This document shows positions 49,925 to 57,638 of a stretch of DNA of 64,000 nucleotides, one piece after another (positions within the stretch are counted from its first letter, which is position 1; the number at the start of each line of letters is the position of its first letter). This DNA is from CAVXZE01 sp963766175. Lineage in GTDB: Bacteria; Myxococcota_A; UBA9160; UBA6930. Both the position numbers and the translations under genes were made by a program. The stretch is from NCBI GenBank assembly GCA_963766175.1, contig CAVXZE010000021.1:496001-560000 (forward strand), read 5' to 3'. The notes under the pieces are model-generated. The model was not told the origin of the DNA, ran no database searches, and saw only the letters and a list, made by a program, of their open reading frames with translations.

Positions 49925-50389
49925 ATGATCCGAGGAATCCATCACACCGCCATCTCGACCGGCGATCTTCAACGAGCCCTCACCTTCTACCGCGACCTGC
50001 TGGGATTCGAGACGGTCTTCGAGGGGGGCTGGCCCGCCGGCGTGGAGGTGGCCGACAACATCACCGGTCTCTCGGGCTCTTCGGCTCAGCTGGCGATGCT
50101 TCGCGCCGGAAACGCCTTCATCGAGCTGTTCCAGTACGCGTCGCCCGCTCCGAGCCCGGGTGACCCGAACCGCCCGGTCTGCGATCACGGCATCACCCAC
50201 ATCTGCCTCGACGTAACGGACGTCGATGCCGAGTACGAGCGGCTGACGGCAGCGGGCATGCGCTTCCACTGTCCACCCCAGGATCTGGGCGGAGCGCGGA
50301 CGACCTACGGCCGGGATCCGGACGGCAACGTGGTCGAGATCCAGGAGATCCTCGACCCGGCGAGCGCGACGGCCCTCGACCTGGGCTAG
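49925..50389 (+). CDS. VOC-family (glyoxalase/dioxygenase-like) protein
   Basis: A 154-residue vicinal-oxygen-chelate protein. MIRGIHHTAISTGDLQRALT has the first metal histidine (H7) and the FYRDLLGFE segment; ITHICLDVTDVDAEYERLTA has the second histidine; DPDGNVVEIQEI has the glutamate. Two repeats of the beta-alpha-beta-beta-beta unit are complete. Possible roles include lactoylglutathione lyase, methylmalonyl-CoA epimerase or extradiol dioxygenase types; methylmalonyl-CoA epimerase-like members share this length. ATG 49925 has GGAGG. Three bases separate it from the lipoprotein hydrolase gene. Confidence 0.88.
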   Translation: MIRGIHHTAISTGDLQRALTFYRDLLGFETVFEGGWPAGVEVADNITGLSGSSAQLAMLRAGNAFIELFQYASPAPSPGDPNRPVCDHGITHICLDVTDVDAEYERLTAAGMRFHCPPQDLGGARTTYGRDPDGNVVEIQEILDPASATALDLG

Positions 50390-50392
50390 CGG

Positions 50393-51784
50393 ATGCTGCG
50401 ATTCTCGACCGCGGCGGTGCTGATCGCGGCGACTCTTGGGTGCTCCGGGCTGCGACAGACGCTCAATAACGGCGTGGGGTACAAGGCCAAGGCGTTGGCC
50501 TCGGGTGTCTTCGTCTCGGGGAGGGAGGCCGAGCGGGTCATTCACGACGACCTCTCCGACGGCCCCATGGTCCTGGCATCCGGCCGGGTGGATCTGGAAG
50601 ACCGCTCGGCGAGCGCACGGGCGCTCGGCCTGTTCCGGAGCAGGGCCATCTGCCGCGAAGGTCTCGGCTGCACGCTGGTCGAGGGGCTGACGGAAGAGGA
50701 GATCCGCAGCCAGCCCTACGATCCGCCCCCCGTCTCGGAGATCGATCCGGGCGAGATTCCCTGGCCGAACGGCGACGCGCTACCCGACGTGGCGCCGCAG
50801 CCGACGGGCATCGACGCAGCGAAGCTCGACGCTGCACTGGACGAGGTCTTCTCGGAGCCCGCCGACTCGGGAAAGCGCGACACCCGCGCCGTCGTCGTCG
50901 TCTACCGGGGGGCAATCATCGCCGAGCGCTACGCCGAAGGATTCGATGCGGGCACCCCGCTTCCCGGCTGGTCGATGACCAAGGCCGTGATGGGCGCCCT
51001 GGTCGGCATCCGGGTGGTTCAGGGGGCGCTCGATCTCCACGCGCCCGCCTCGGTGCCCGAGTGGCGCGGCGCGGGCGATCCGCGCGCCGCGATCACGCTG
51101 GATCAGCTGCTGCGCATGAGCAGCGGTCTCGCCTTCGGGGAAACCAAAGAAAGCAACTCGGACATGGTGACCATGCTCTTCGACAGGGGAGACGCCGCCG
51201 CGTATGCCGCTGCGAAGCCGCTCGAGCACCCACCCGACAGCCACTGGCAGTACTCGAGCGGCACCGCCAACATCGTCTCGCGGATCCTTCGTCACAGCTT
51301 CGGCGGCGACCAGGCCGCCCACTTCCGCTTTCCGCGCGAGGCGCTCTTCGATCGCATTGGCATGCGCAGCGCGGTGATCGAGCCGGACGCGAGCGGGAGC
51401 TTCGTCGCGTCGTCGTTCATGTTCGCGACGGCGCGCGACTGGGCCCGATTCGGGTTGCTGTTCCTCGAGGGCGGCGTCTGGGAGGGCAAGCGCATCCTGC
51501 CCGAGGGCTGGGTGAAGTACAGCACCACGCCGACGCCGAAGGCGCCGCGGGGCCGCTACGGCGCGCACTGGTGGCTGAACGCCGGAGAGCCCGATGATCC
51601 CAGCGACCGCCCCTGGCCCGACATGCCAACCGACACCTTCTCGACGCGAGGGCATGAGGGTCAGGAGCTCGTGGTCATCCCCTCCCGCGAGCTGATCCTG
51701 GTGCGCCTGGGCCAGTCGCGCCCGGAGAGCACTTACAGCTCGAACGACTTCGGCGCCGCCGTGCTGGCAGCAATCGGCGAGTGA
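50393..51784 (+). CDS. Lipoprotein serine hydrolase (beta-lactamase family)
   Basis: A 463-residue serine hydrolase with a lipobox LIAATLGC (lipidated C17), so it is anchored to a membrane after export. The catalytic S194-M-T-K197 (SxxK) is in LPGWSMTKAVMGALVG. Y in HWQYSSGTANIVSR matches the YxN position (asparagine replaced by Ser), and HEGQELVVIPSREL holds the C-terminal conserved strand. It is a penicillin-binding-protein or esterase-like enzyme; a secreted esterase or 6-aminohexanoate-dimer-hydrolase-like role is likely. Start is ATG 50393, 3 bases after the VOC stop, so they are coupled. Confidence 0.88.
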   Translation: MLRFSTAAVLIAATLGCSGLRQTLNNGVGYKAKALASGVFVSGREAERVIHDDLSDGPMVLASGRVDLEDRSASARALGLFRSRAICREGLGCTLVEGLTEEEIRSQPYDPPPVSEIDPGEIPWPNGDALPDVAPQPTGIDAAKLDAALDEVFSEPADSGKRDTRAVVVVYRGAIIAERYAEGFDAGTPLPGWSMTKAVMGALVGIRVVQGALDLHAPASVPEWRGAGDPRAAITLDQLLRMSSGLAFGETKESNSDMVTMLFDRGDAAAYAAAKPLEHPPDSHWQYSSGTANIVSRILRHSFGGDQAAHFRFPREALFDRIGMRSAVIEPDASGSFVASSFMFATARDWARFGLLFLEGGVWEGKRILPEGWVKYSTTPTPKAPRGRYGAHWWLNAGEPDDPSDRPWPDMPTDTFSTRGHEGQELVVIPSRELILVRLGQSRPESTYSSNDFGAAVLAAIGE

Positions 51785-51816
51785 GAGGCCCTGCTTCGAG
51801 GGAATGACGGCGCGCC

Positions 51817-53097
51817 CTACTCCTTTGCCATCGCTTCGCGGATGGAGGCGTCCATCCGGCGCAGCTGCGGGCTCAGCGCGTAGAAAAGCAACGCCGCCGT
51901 CACCGAGAGCACTGCGGCCAGCCCCACCGCGATCGGCGCGTCGTAGAGCTCGGCAATGGCGCTCATGGGAAGCGTTCCCAGCAGCGGGAGTGAGAAGGAC
52001 ATCATCAGAAAGCTCGAGACCCGCCCGCGCACTGCGTCCGGGATCAGCAGCTGGATCGCGGCGCTGTTGAGCGTCGAGTAGATGCTGCCCAGCACGTTGG
52101 CGGCGAAGACCAGCGGGAGTGCGAGCAGGAACCAGGGGCTGAAGGCGAAGCCCACCAGGAAGACACCGAAGCCGATCACGCTCCACATCATGGTGCCGAG
52201 ACGGCGGCTGCCGGCGGCTCGCCAGGCGATCAGCATGGCTCCCACCACGCCGCCGAGCCCCCCGACCGCCTGCAGCCAGCCGAGCCCCCACTCTCCGACC
52301 TTCCAGATGTCGCGTGCGAAGACCACCAGCAGTGTGCCGAAGGGCATGGCCAGGAACATCGGAACCAGCCCGAAGAAGAGCAGCACCAGCACCAGGCGGT
52401 GCTCTCGCATGTAGCGGACACCGTCGAGGATGTTGCGGCCGATCGAGACCTCCCGCGCCGCGGCCTGGGGGCGGTAGCGCCCGACCCGCAGCACGCACAG
52501 GAAGGCCAGGAAGTAGATTCCGACTCCCACCGCTGCTGCGCCCTTCATGCCCAGCAGGTAGAGCAGGTAACCGGCCACGCCCGGGCCAACCACCCGCATC
52601 GTGTTCATGCCCGCCATGTTGAGCCCCACCGCCTGGCTCACGCCTTCCTTGCCGACGATGTTGACGACGATGGCGGCCCGTGCCGGCATGATCAGCGGGA
52701 ACACGCAGCCGGCCACCGCGGAGGTACAGAGCAGGTGCCAGAAGGCGAGCTGGTCGCTGACCAACAGCGCGAGGATCAGGCCCTCGTTGGCGACGACGAT
52801 CGCCTGACCGATGACGATCAGATTGCGCCGCTCCACACGGTCGGCGATCGCCCCGCCGAAGGGCGCGATCAGCATCATCGGAGTGGCCACGGCGGCGAGC
52901 AGCAGGCCGAGGGCGATCTTGCGGTCGGTGAGGTCGTAGGCGATCCAGACCCGGACCAGGCGCTGGGCCTCCATCGCCATGAAGAAGAACATGTTGCTGG
53001 TGAAGAGCCAGCGGAACTGGGCGATCCGAAGCGGCGAGGGAGGCTTCTCCCCACCCGCTTCTGCCCTCGGCGCCCCGCTCACCGGTCCTGGCCGCAT
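51817..53097 (-). CDS. MFS transporter (MFS_3 / EntS-like)
   Basis: A 426-residue transporter with 12 helices. The start PLRIAQFRWLFTSNMFFFMA and motif A PFGGAIADRVERRNLIVIGQ are typical of the MFS_3 (enterobactin-exporter-like) branch, and GSIYSTLNSAAIQLLIPDAV, RGRVSSFLMM is a hallmark loop of the same group. Export of a metabolite or siderophore-like compound is likely but unproven. It converges on the lipoprotein gene (gap 32 bases) and diverges from the ADP-ribosylglycohydrolase gene. Confidence 0.9.
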   Translation of the reverse strand: MRPGPVSGAPRAEAGGEKPPSPLRIAQFRWLFTSNMFFFMAMEAQRLVRVWIAYDLTDRKIALGLLLAAVATPMMLIAPFGGAIADRVERRNLIVIGQAIVVANEGLILALLVSDQLAFWHLLCTSAVAGCVFPLIMPARAAIVVNIVGKEGVSQAVGLNMAGMNTMRVVGPGVAGYLLYLLGMKGAAAVGVGIYFLAFLCVLRVGRYRPQAAAREVSIGRNILDGVRYMREHRLVLVLLFFGLVPMFLAMPFGTLLVVFARDIWKVGEWGLGWLQAVGGLGGVVGAMLIAWRAAGSRRLGTMMWSVIGFGVFLVGFAFSPWFLLALPLVFAANVLGSIYSTLNSAAIQLLIPDAVRGRVSSFLMMSFSLPLLGTLPMSAIAELYDAPIAVGLAAVLSVTAALLFYALSPQLRRMDASIREAMAKE

Positions 53098-53203
53098 CGT
53101 CCCCGCCGCACTTCCCGGAGCGCATCCTACCGTTTCGGAGCATCCGCCAGCCGCGAGGCTGAGACCCCTCGGGGATCTCGATCGGAAGCTCTAGAATTGC
53201 GGC

Positions 53204-54241
53204 ATGAGCCAGCTGCCCCGAGATCGCATCCGCGGCTCCCTGCTGGGCGGCGCGGTGGGCGACACCCTGGGCGCTCCGATCGAGTTCGAGTCGCTCCGCG
53301 AGATCCGCGCCCGCTTCGGTGCGGAGGGGCTCCGGGAGCCCGCGCCGGCATTTGGCAGAGTGGGCGCCATCACCGACGACACCCAGATGACGCTCTTCAC
53401 CGCCGAGGGTCTGATCCTGGCAGCCCGCGATCCCGCCTTCTCGGGCCGCTCCGGTCTGGTGCGATCGGTGCACCGCGCCTACCTGCGCTGGCTCCGCACC
53501 CAGGGCGAGCGCTCGGCCCATCCGACCTTCGAGCGCACGGACGAGGGCTGGCTCCTCGGCCTCGAGGCGCTCCACAGCCGCCGCGCCCCCGGCAACACCT
53601 GCCTCTCCGCCCTGCGGGCGCCCCGGATGGGAAGCGTCGAGCAGCCTCTCAACAGCAGCAAAGGCTGCGGGGGCGTGATGCGGATCGCTCCGGTCGGTCT
53701 CGCCGGCGCAGTCGGCGATCCCTTCTCCGCCGGCTGCGAGATCGCCGCCATCACCCACGGCCACCCCACCGGCTTCCTGGCCGCGGGCTACCAGGCATTG
53801 GCAATCCGCGAGGCCGCAGCGGGAACGCCGCTCCGCGCAGCCTGCCAGGAGGCCCTGGAGGAGCTCCGCCGACACCCCGGCCACGAGGAGTGCTCGGCTG
53901 CCGTCGAGCGTGCGATCTCCCTCTCCGAGGAAAGGCGCGGCGAAGCTTCTCCGGAAGACGTCGAATCCCTCGGCGAGGGCTGGGTGGCCGAGGAGGCCCT
54001 GGCGATCGCCATCTTCTGCGCCCTGGCCGCGCCCGACCTGGAGAGCGCCCTCCGCCTGGCCGTCAACCACGGTGGCGACAGCGACAGCACCGGCGCCATC
54101 GCGGGCAACCTGCTCGGCGCCGCCCTTGGGGATGCGGCGATCCCGCCCCGTTGGCTCGCCGTGCTCGAGCTTCGCGAGGAGATCCTGCGACTGGCGGAGG
54201 AGCTCGCGAACTCGAGATTCGGCCGCCCTCGCAAGAAATAA
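53204..54241 (+). CDS. ADP-ribosylglycohydrolase-family protein
   Basis: A 345-residue ADP-ribosylglycohydrolase, the family that removes ADP-ribose from proteins (DraG) or related nucleosides. The metal-binding motifs are present: SLLGGAVGDTLGAPIEFESL near the N-terminus, GAITDDTQMTLFTAEGL (TDDTxM) and VNHGGDSDSTGAIAGNLLGA (GGDxDSxGA). Mg or Mn ions are coordinated by these acids. No partner ADP-ribosyltransferase is in the window. ATG 53204 is preceded by TAGAAT at a short distance, so the leader may be very short. Ends 183 bases before the sigma factor gene. Confidence 0.92.
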   Translation: MSQLPRDRIRGSLLGGAVGDTLGAPIEFESLREIRARFGAEGLREPAPAFGRVGAITDDTQMTLFTAEGLILAARDPAFSGRSGLVRSVHRAYLRWLRTQGERSAHPTFERTDEGWLLGLEALHSRRAPGNTCLSALRAPRMGSVEQPLNSSKGCGGVMRIAPVGLAGAVGDPFSAGCEIAAITHGHPTGFLAAGYQALAIREAAAGTPLRAACQEALEELRRHPGHEECSAAVERAISLSEERRGEASPEDVESLGEGWVAEEALAIAIFCALAAPDLESALRLAVNHGGDSDSTGAIAGNLLGAALGDAAIPPRWLAVLELREEILRLAEELANSRFGRPRKK

Positions 54242-54263
54242 AAAAACTATTTAAATAAAGATA

Positions 54264-54292
54264 TTGCAAATCTCTGCCGAGGAGCATATAGT
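54264..54292 (+). promoter_or_regulatory. Sigma-70-type promoter of the sigma factor gene
   Basis: TTGCAA at 54264-54269 and TATAGT at 54287-54292 are spaced by exactly 17 bases inside an AT-rich patch that contrasts with the GC-rich surroundings. This is the clearest promoter in the window. It lies about 132 bases before the sigma factor start codon. Confidence 0.8.
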
Positions 54293-54299
54293 TTTGCTC

Positions 54300-54404
54300 C
54301 CGTCTCCGGAGGAGAGACGGCAATCCCCCAGGGGGACTCTCCCGTCGGCCCGGGCCCAGAGGGGCCACTGAGAAGAACACTCAGAAGAAACCGGGGAGAC
54401 CCCG
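54300..54404 (+). promoter_or_regulatory. Hairpin-rich 5' leader of the sigma factor gene
   Basis: Between the promoter and the start codon lie several short GC hairpins: CCGTCTC/GAGACGG (54300-54306, 54314-54320), TCCCC/GGGGA around CAG (54324-54336), CTGAG/CTCAG (54368-54372, 54380-54384) and CGGGG/CCCCG (54392-54396, 54400-54404). The last lies near the ribosome-binding site GGAGG at about 54415. It could control translation, but no known riboswitch pattern was recognised. Confidence 0.6.
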
Positions 54405-54423
54405 AAGTCGCACGGAGGCGGTG

Positions 54424-55800
54424 ATGCTGCAGCAAGAGGTCGATTTCTCGAGCGCCCACACCCAGCACTCGGATGAAGAGAGCAACCGGTCCGCCAAGGA
54501 CGACACCTTCGAGATGCTGCGGCCGTACTTTCGTGAGATTGGTCCCGTCGAGACCCTGACCGCGAAAGAAGAGGTCGCCCTGGCCAAGCGCGTCGACGCC
54601 CACACCGCGGGACTCCGGCAGGAGATCTTCGGGATTCCCTTCGCAGCGCGCTTCGTGGTCGAGCGCTGGAGCGAGCTCCGCGGCGCAGAGCGCGTGACCG
54701 CGACGATGAGCGCGGTGCCCGCCGACCGCCGCGAAGCCGACGCCAGCCCCCGGATGGATCGCGCGCTCCGGCGCGTCGCCCTGCTTCTGGATCGCCGCGA
54801 CAAGCTCTGCGGCAGCTACAAGGCCCGCCCCGCGGAGGCGAAGCTCGCGCAGATCGACCGGGACATGCAGCGCGCCCTGACCCGGGCCAACCTCTCACCG
54901 AACCTGATCGACGAGATCCTGAACGGTCTTCGCGAACGGGAGGCGCTCTTCTCGAGACGCAGCTCCGGAGCGGGATCCCGCACCTCGCGCCAGCAGCTGG
55001 AATTCGAGGTGGGTCTCTCGGCGAAGGAGTTCCGCGCGCGCATGCGGAAGATCGACAAGGAAGAGAGCGGTCTCCACGAGGCCCGAAACGAATTCACCCG
55101 TCACAACCTGAAGCTCGTGATCAGGGTCGCCAAGGAGTTTCGCGGCATGGGCATCGCCATGCCGGACCTGGTGCAGGAAGGGAATCTCGGCCTGATCCAC
55201 GCCGTGGGCAAGTTCGAACACACGCGGGGCTTCAAGTTCTCGACCTACGCGGTGTGGTGGATTCGTCAGGCGATGATTCGCGCCATCCAGAACCAGTCGC
55301 GCACCATCCGCCTGCCCTCCCACGTCTACGACCGGAGCATGCGCTACCAGCGCGTCCTCAAGCAGCTCTCGACTTCACTCGGGCGCACCCCGACGACGAA
55401 GGAGCTGGCCAAGGAGCTCGGGGTCAACGAGAAACAGATCGAGATGCTGAGCCGAATCCGGCAGAAGCCGACCTCGCTCGACGCTCCCATCCGTAACTCC
55501 GAAGACGAGTCGATGGCGGATCTGATCGAGGACACCGAGGCCATCAACCCGATCGATGAGCTTCACCGAGAGCGACTGACGGGGACCCTGGATTCAATGC
55601 TGGTCCACTTGAGCGAGCGCGAGCGGGATGTCCTGAGCCAGCGCTACGGGCTGGCCGGCAAGCCCGGACACACGCTCCAGGAGATCGCCAACCTTTTCGG
55701 CCTCTCGCGAGAGCGCGTGCGGCAGATCCAGGCGGGCGCCATCGCGAAGCTGCGGGAGCTCGGCGCCGAGCGCGGGCTGTTCGACGCCCCCGGTCTCTGA
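54424..55800 (+). CDS. RNA polymerase sigma factor, sigma-70 (RpoD-like)
   Basis: A 458-residue sigma-70 factor. The N-terminus has a region 1.2-like start (LRPYFREIGPVETLTAKEEV) and a non-conserved insert of about 140 residues, then region 2 (EFTRHNLKLVIRVAKEFRGM, DLVQEGNLGLIHAVGKFEH, RGFKFSTYAVWWIRQAMIRA), region 3 (LPSHVYDRSMRYQRV) and region 4 (ERERDVLSQRYGLAGKPGHT, LQEIANLFGLSRERVRQIQA). Region 1.1 looks absent. The ending REL-GAERGLFD is unlike the usual RpoD tail. It may be the vegetative sigma factor or a group 2 relative. ATG 54424 has GGAGG seven bases before it; the GTG at 54421 is an alternative. Confidence 0.9.
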   Translation: MLQQEVDFSSAHTQHSDEESNRSAKDDTFEMLRPYFREIGPVETLTAKEEVALAKRVDAHTAGLRQEIFGIPFAARFVVERWSELRGAERVTATMSAVPADRREADASPRMDRALRRVALLLDRRDKLCGSYKARPAEAKLAQIDRDMQRALTRANLSPNLIDEILNGLREREALFSRRSSGAGSRTSRQQLEFEVGLSAKEFRARMRKIDKEESGLHEARNEFTRHNLKLVIRVAKEFRGMGIAMPDLVQEGNLGLIHAVGKFEHTRGFKFSTYAVWWIRQAMIRAIQNQSRTIRLPSHVYDRSMRYQRVLKQLSTSLGRTPTTKELAKELGVNEKQIEMLSRIRQKPTSLDAPIRNSEDESMADLIEDTEAINPIDELHRERLTGTLDSMLVHLSERERDVLSQRYGLAGKPGHTLQEIANLFGLSRERVRQIQAGAIAKLRELGAERGLFDAPGL

Positions 55801-55812
55801 CCCACTGCGCCT

Positions 55813-55997
55813 CTAGCCCGCTTTTCTCACCAGGTCGCGTAGCGAGGGCGCCAAGAGTGCCGCAGATTCGCGGCCCTCGGACCGGAGGGGGCCGAAGGCG
55901 TACTTGGCAGTACGTCGAGGCCGCCGGAGGGAGAAGGTCGCGAATCTGCGGTGCTATTGGCGGCCGCAGTAGCAAGCTGGTGAGAAATGCGGGCTAG
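55813..55997. repeat. 185-bp nested palindromic element between convergent genes
   Basis: Three concentric inverted repeats share nearly the same centre near 55905. Outer arms 55813-55833 and 55977-55997 agree at 20 of 21 positions (each starts CTAGCCCGC and ends CTCACCAG on its own strand). Middle arms 55860-55872 and 55939-55951 (CCGCAGATTCGCG) are perfect. Inner arms 55899-55903 and 55910-55914 (CGTAC) flank TTGGCA. The right outer arm holds the stop codon of the sulfatase gene (55994-55996). It starts 12 bases after the sigma factor stop. The layout is that of a small non-coding mobile (MITE-like) or intergenic repeat element rather than a simple terminator, as no T-run follows. Confidence 0.85.
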
Positions 55998-57547
55998 GCC
56001 AAGCCAATCCGCGCCAGCTGATCCGCTGGCGCTTCGACCTCCTCCAGCGCTGCGCGCAGCCGGTCGATGGCCTGCTTCTCGAGAGCCGTGCCCACCAGAT
56101 TGCGGCGTTCTTCCGGGTCGTCCTTCAGGTCGAAGAGATGGTGATCGTCGGGTGGGGAGCTCGAGGCCCAGTACGGGAGTGGATCGCCCTTGGCGAAGGG
56201 CTGCCGGATCACCGGCACATCGGATCCCGGCATGAAATCCAGTCTGGCGCGCCGGTCCGGACGCGGCAGGCGGAGCTGGGGAAGGTGCGGAATCGGCATC
56301 GTGGACCAGCGGTTGGACCACATCGAGAGCGGGAGGTTCTCGTCCGCATGGCCGCGGGCGTATTTGGCCTCGCCACCGATCACATGGATGTGACGCCCCC
56401 AGATCCCGGAGAGTGCCCACTCGCGGATCGACGTCGCCTCCCCTTCGAGGAGCGGAATCATCGAACGGCCATGAGTGCGGTGCGTCGGCTCGACCCCGAA
56501 GAGGTCGGCGAGGGTGGCGTGAATGTCCACGTTGGTCGTGAGAGCCTGGGTGGAGCCCCCGGGGCGGCCGGGCCAGGAGATCATCAGTGGCGTGTGGCCG
56601 AGCGTCTCGTAGATCGGCACCCCGGGCTTGCCCCAGATGTCGAGGTCGTCCACGGTCTTCTCGCCCAGGTAGTGACCGTGGTCGGTGCAGAGGACGATCA
56701 TGGTGTCGTCGGTCAGGCCCTTGCGGTCGATGCTGTCGAGCAGCCTTCCGAACCAGTGGTCGATCATGGTGAGACCCGCCCCGTAGCAGGCGCGGACCTG
56801 TCTGCCCTCCCGCTCGCTCATCTTCCCGCGCGCGATGGGACCCACTGCGTAAGGGGGCCAGATGAGCTTCGGCCCCTCCCAGCCCGGGTCGTACATCGAG
56901 GCATAGGGCTCCGGGGTATCGAAGGGCTCGTGGGGATCGAATTCGTCGATGAAGAGGAAGAAGCGCTCGTGGCGGCCGGCGTTGTCCTCCAGCCACTGGG
57001 CGGCGGTGGCCATGGTCCGGGGACCGGGGAAGTCCGACTCGGTCCGGAAGTAGGTCCGCGAGTCGTCGTAGGGGCGGCGGACCGGCGCCGGCCGGGCCTC
57101 GGGAATCTCGGGGGCCCCCGTGGCGCTCGGGTCGGGGACGCTCCTCCAGGGGTCGTTCTCGCCACCGCGCAGGTACTCCCAGGCGTTGAAGTCGGTGTGG
57201 TAGTTCTCGCCCCCGCTCTCGAAGAGGTGCGGGTGATCCGAGGCCAGATAGCTGTGGACACCCGCGCGGCGCAGCTGATGGGTGATGGAGTCCTCCCAGA
57301 CCTCGATGGATCCCCAGGGCTTCCACAGAAAGTCGAGGGCGCCAGTGAGAATGTCATGGCGGGCGGGCATGCAGGGGAGTGAGCCGGCGTAGTGGCGATC
57401 GAAGCGGATGGATCGCCTGGCGAATCGATCGAGATGGGGCGTGTCGAACTCCGTCGCGCCGTAGGCGCCGAGCATGTGGCGATTCAGGCTGTCGAGGAGC
57501 ACGACGATCGCGTTCCTGGGGCGGCTGTGCGCTTCGGGCTGACTCAC
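55994..57547 (-). CDS. Sulfatase (alkaline-phosphatase superfamily)
   Basis: A 517-residue sulfatase. The formylglycine site is C59-M-P-A-R63 in SLPCMPARHDILTG, matching C/S-x-P-x-R. The metal-binding aspartate is D19 in VVLLDSLNRHMLGAYG, and a second metal set is in VLCTDHGHYLGEKTV. The C-terminus ends in YWASSSPPDDHHLFDLKDDP, common in family members. No signal peptide, so it may be cytoplasmic; activation needs a formylglycine-generating enzyme encoded elsewhere. The start is GTG 57547 with GGAGGA about nine bases upstream; the longer frame overlaps the intergenic region. It is divergent from the GH31 gene, so the two may act on the same sulfated glycan. Confidence 0.9.
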   Translation of the reverse strand: MSQPEAHSRPRNAIVVLLDSLNRHMLGAYGATEFDTPHLDRFARRSIRFDRHYAGSLPCMPARHDILTGALDFLWKPWGSIEVWEDSITHQLRRAGVHSYLASDHPHLFESGGENYHTDFNAWEYLRGGENDPWRSVPDPSATGAPEIPEARPAPVRRPYDDSRTYFRTESDFPGPRTMATAAQWLEDNAGRHERFFLFIDEFDPHEPFDTPEPYASMYDPGWEGPKLIWPPYAVGPIARGKMSEREGRQVRACYGAGLTMIDHWFGRLLDSIDRKGLTDDTMIVLCTDHGHYLGEKTVDDLDIWGKPGVPIYETLGHTPLMISWPGRPGGSTQALTTNVDIHATLADLFGVEPTHRTHGRSMIPLLEGEATSIREWALSGIWGRHIHVIGGEAKYARGHADENLPLSMWSNRWSTMPIPHLPQLRLPRPDRRARLDFMPGSDVPVIRQPFAKGDPLPYWASSSPPDDHHLFDLKDDPEERRNLVGTALEKQAIDRLRAALEEVEAPADQLARIGLA

Positions 57548-57638
57548 TTCGGAATCTCCTCCGGTCCTGAAAGCGGGTATGGGAGTTATACTTATTCCTC
57601 CCGGTGTCGCGACCTTCCCGGCCACCGCAAGGGGAATC

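Noticed and set aside
50780..54070. A 1096-residue minus-strand open frame
   Set aside because: It is antisense of the lipoprotein and ADP-ribosylglycohydrolase genes and a wrong frame across the MFS gene, with no domain.
55813..55997. Rho-independent terminator
   Set aside because: The stems are GC-rich but no T-run follows on either strand, and the nested layout is far longer than a terminator.
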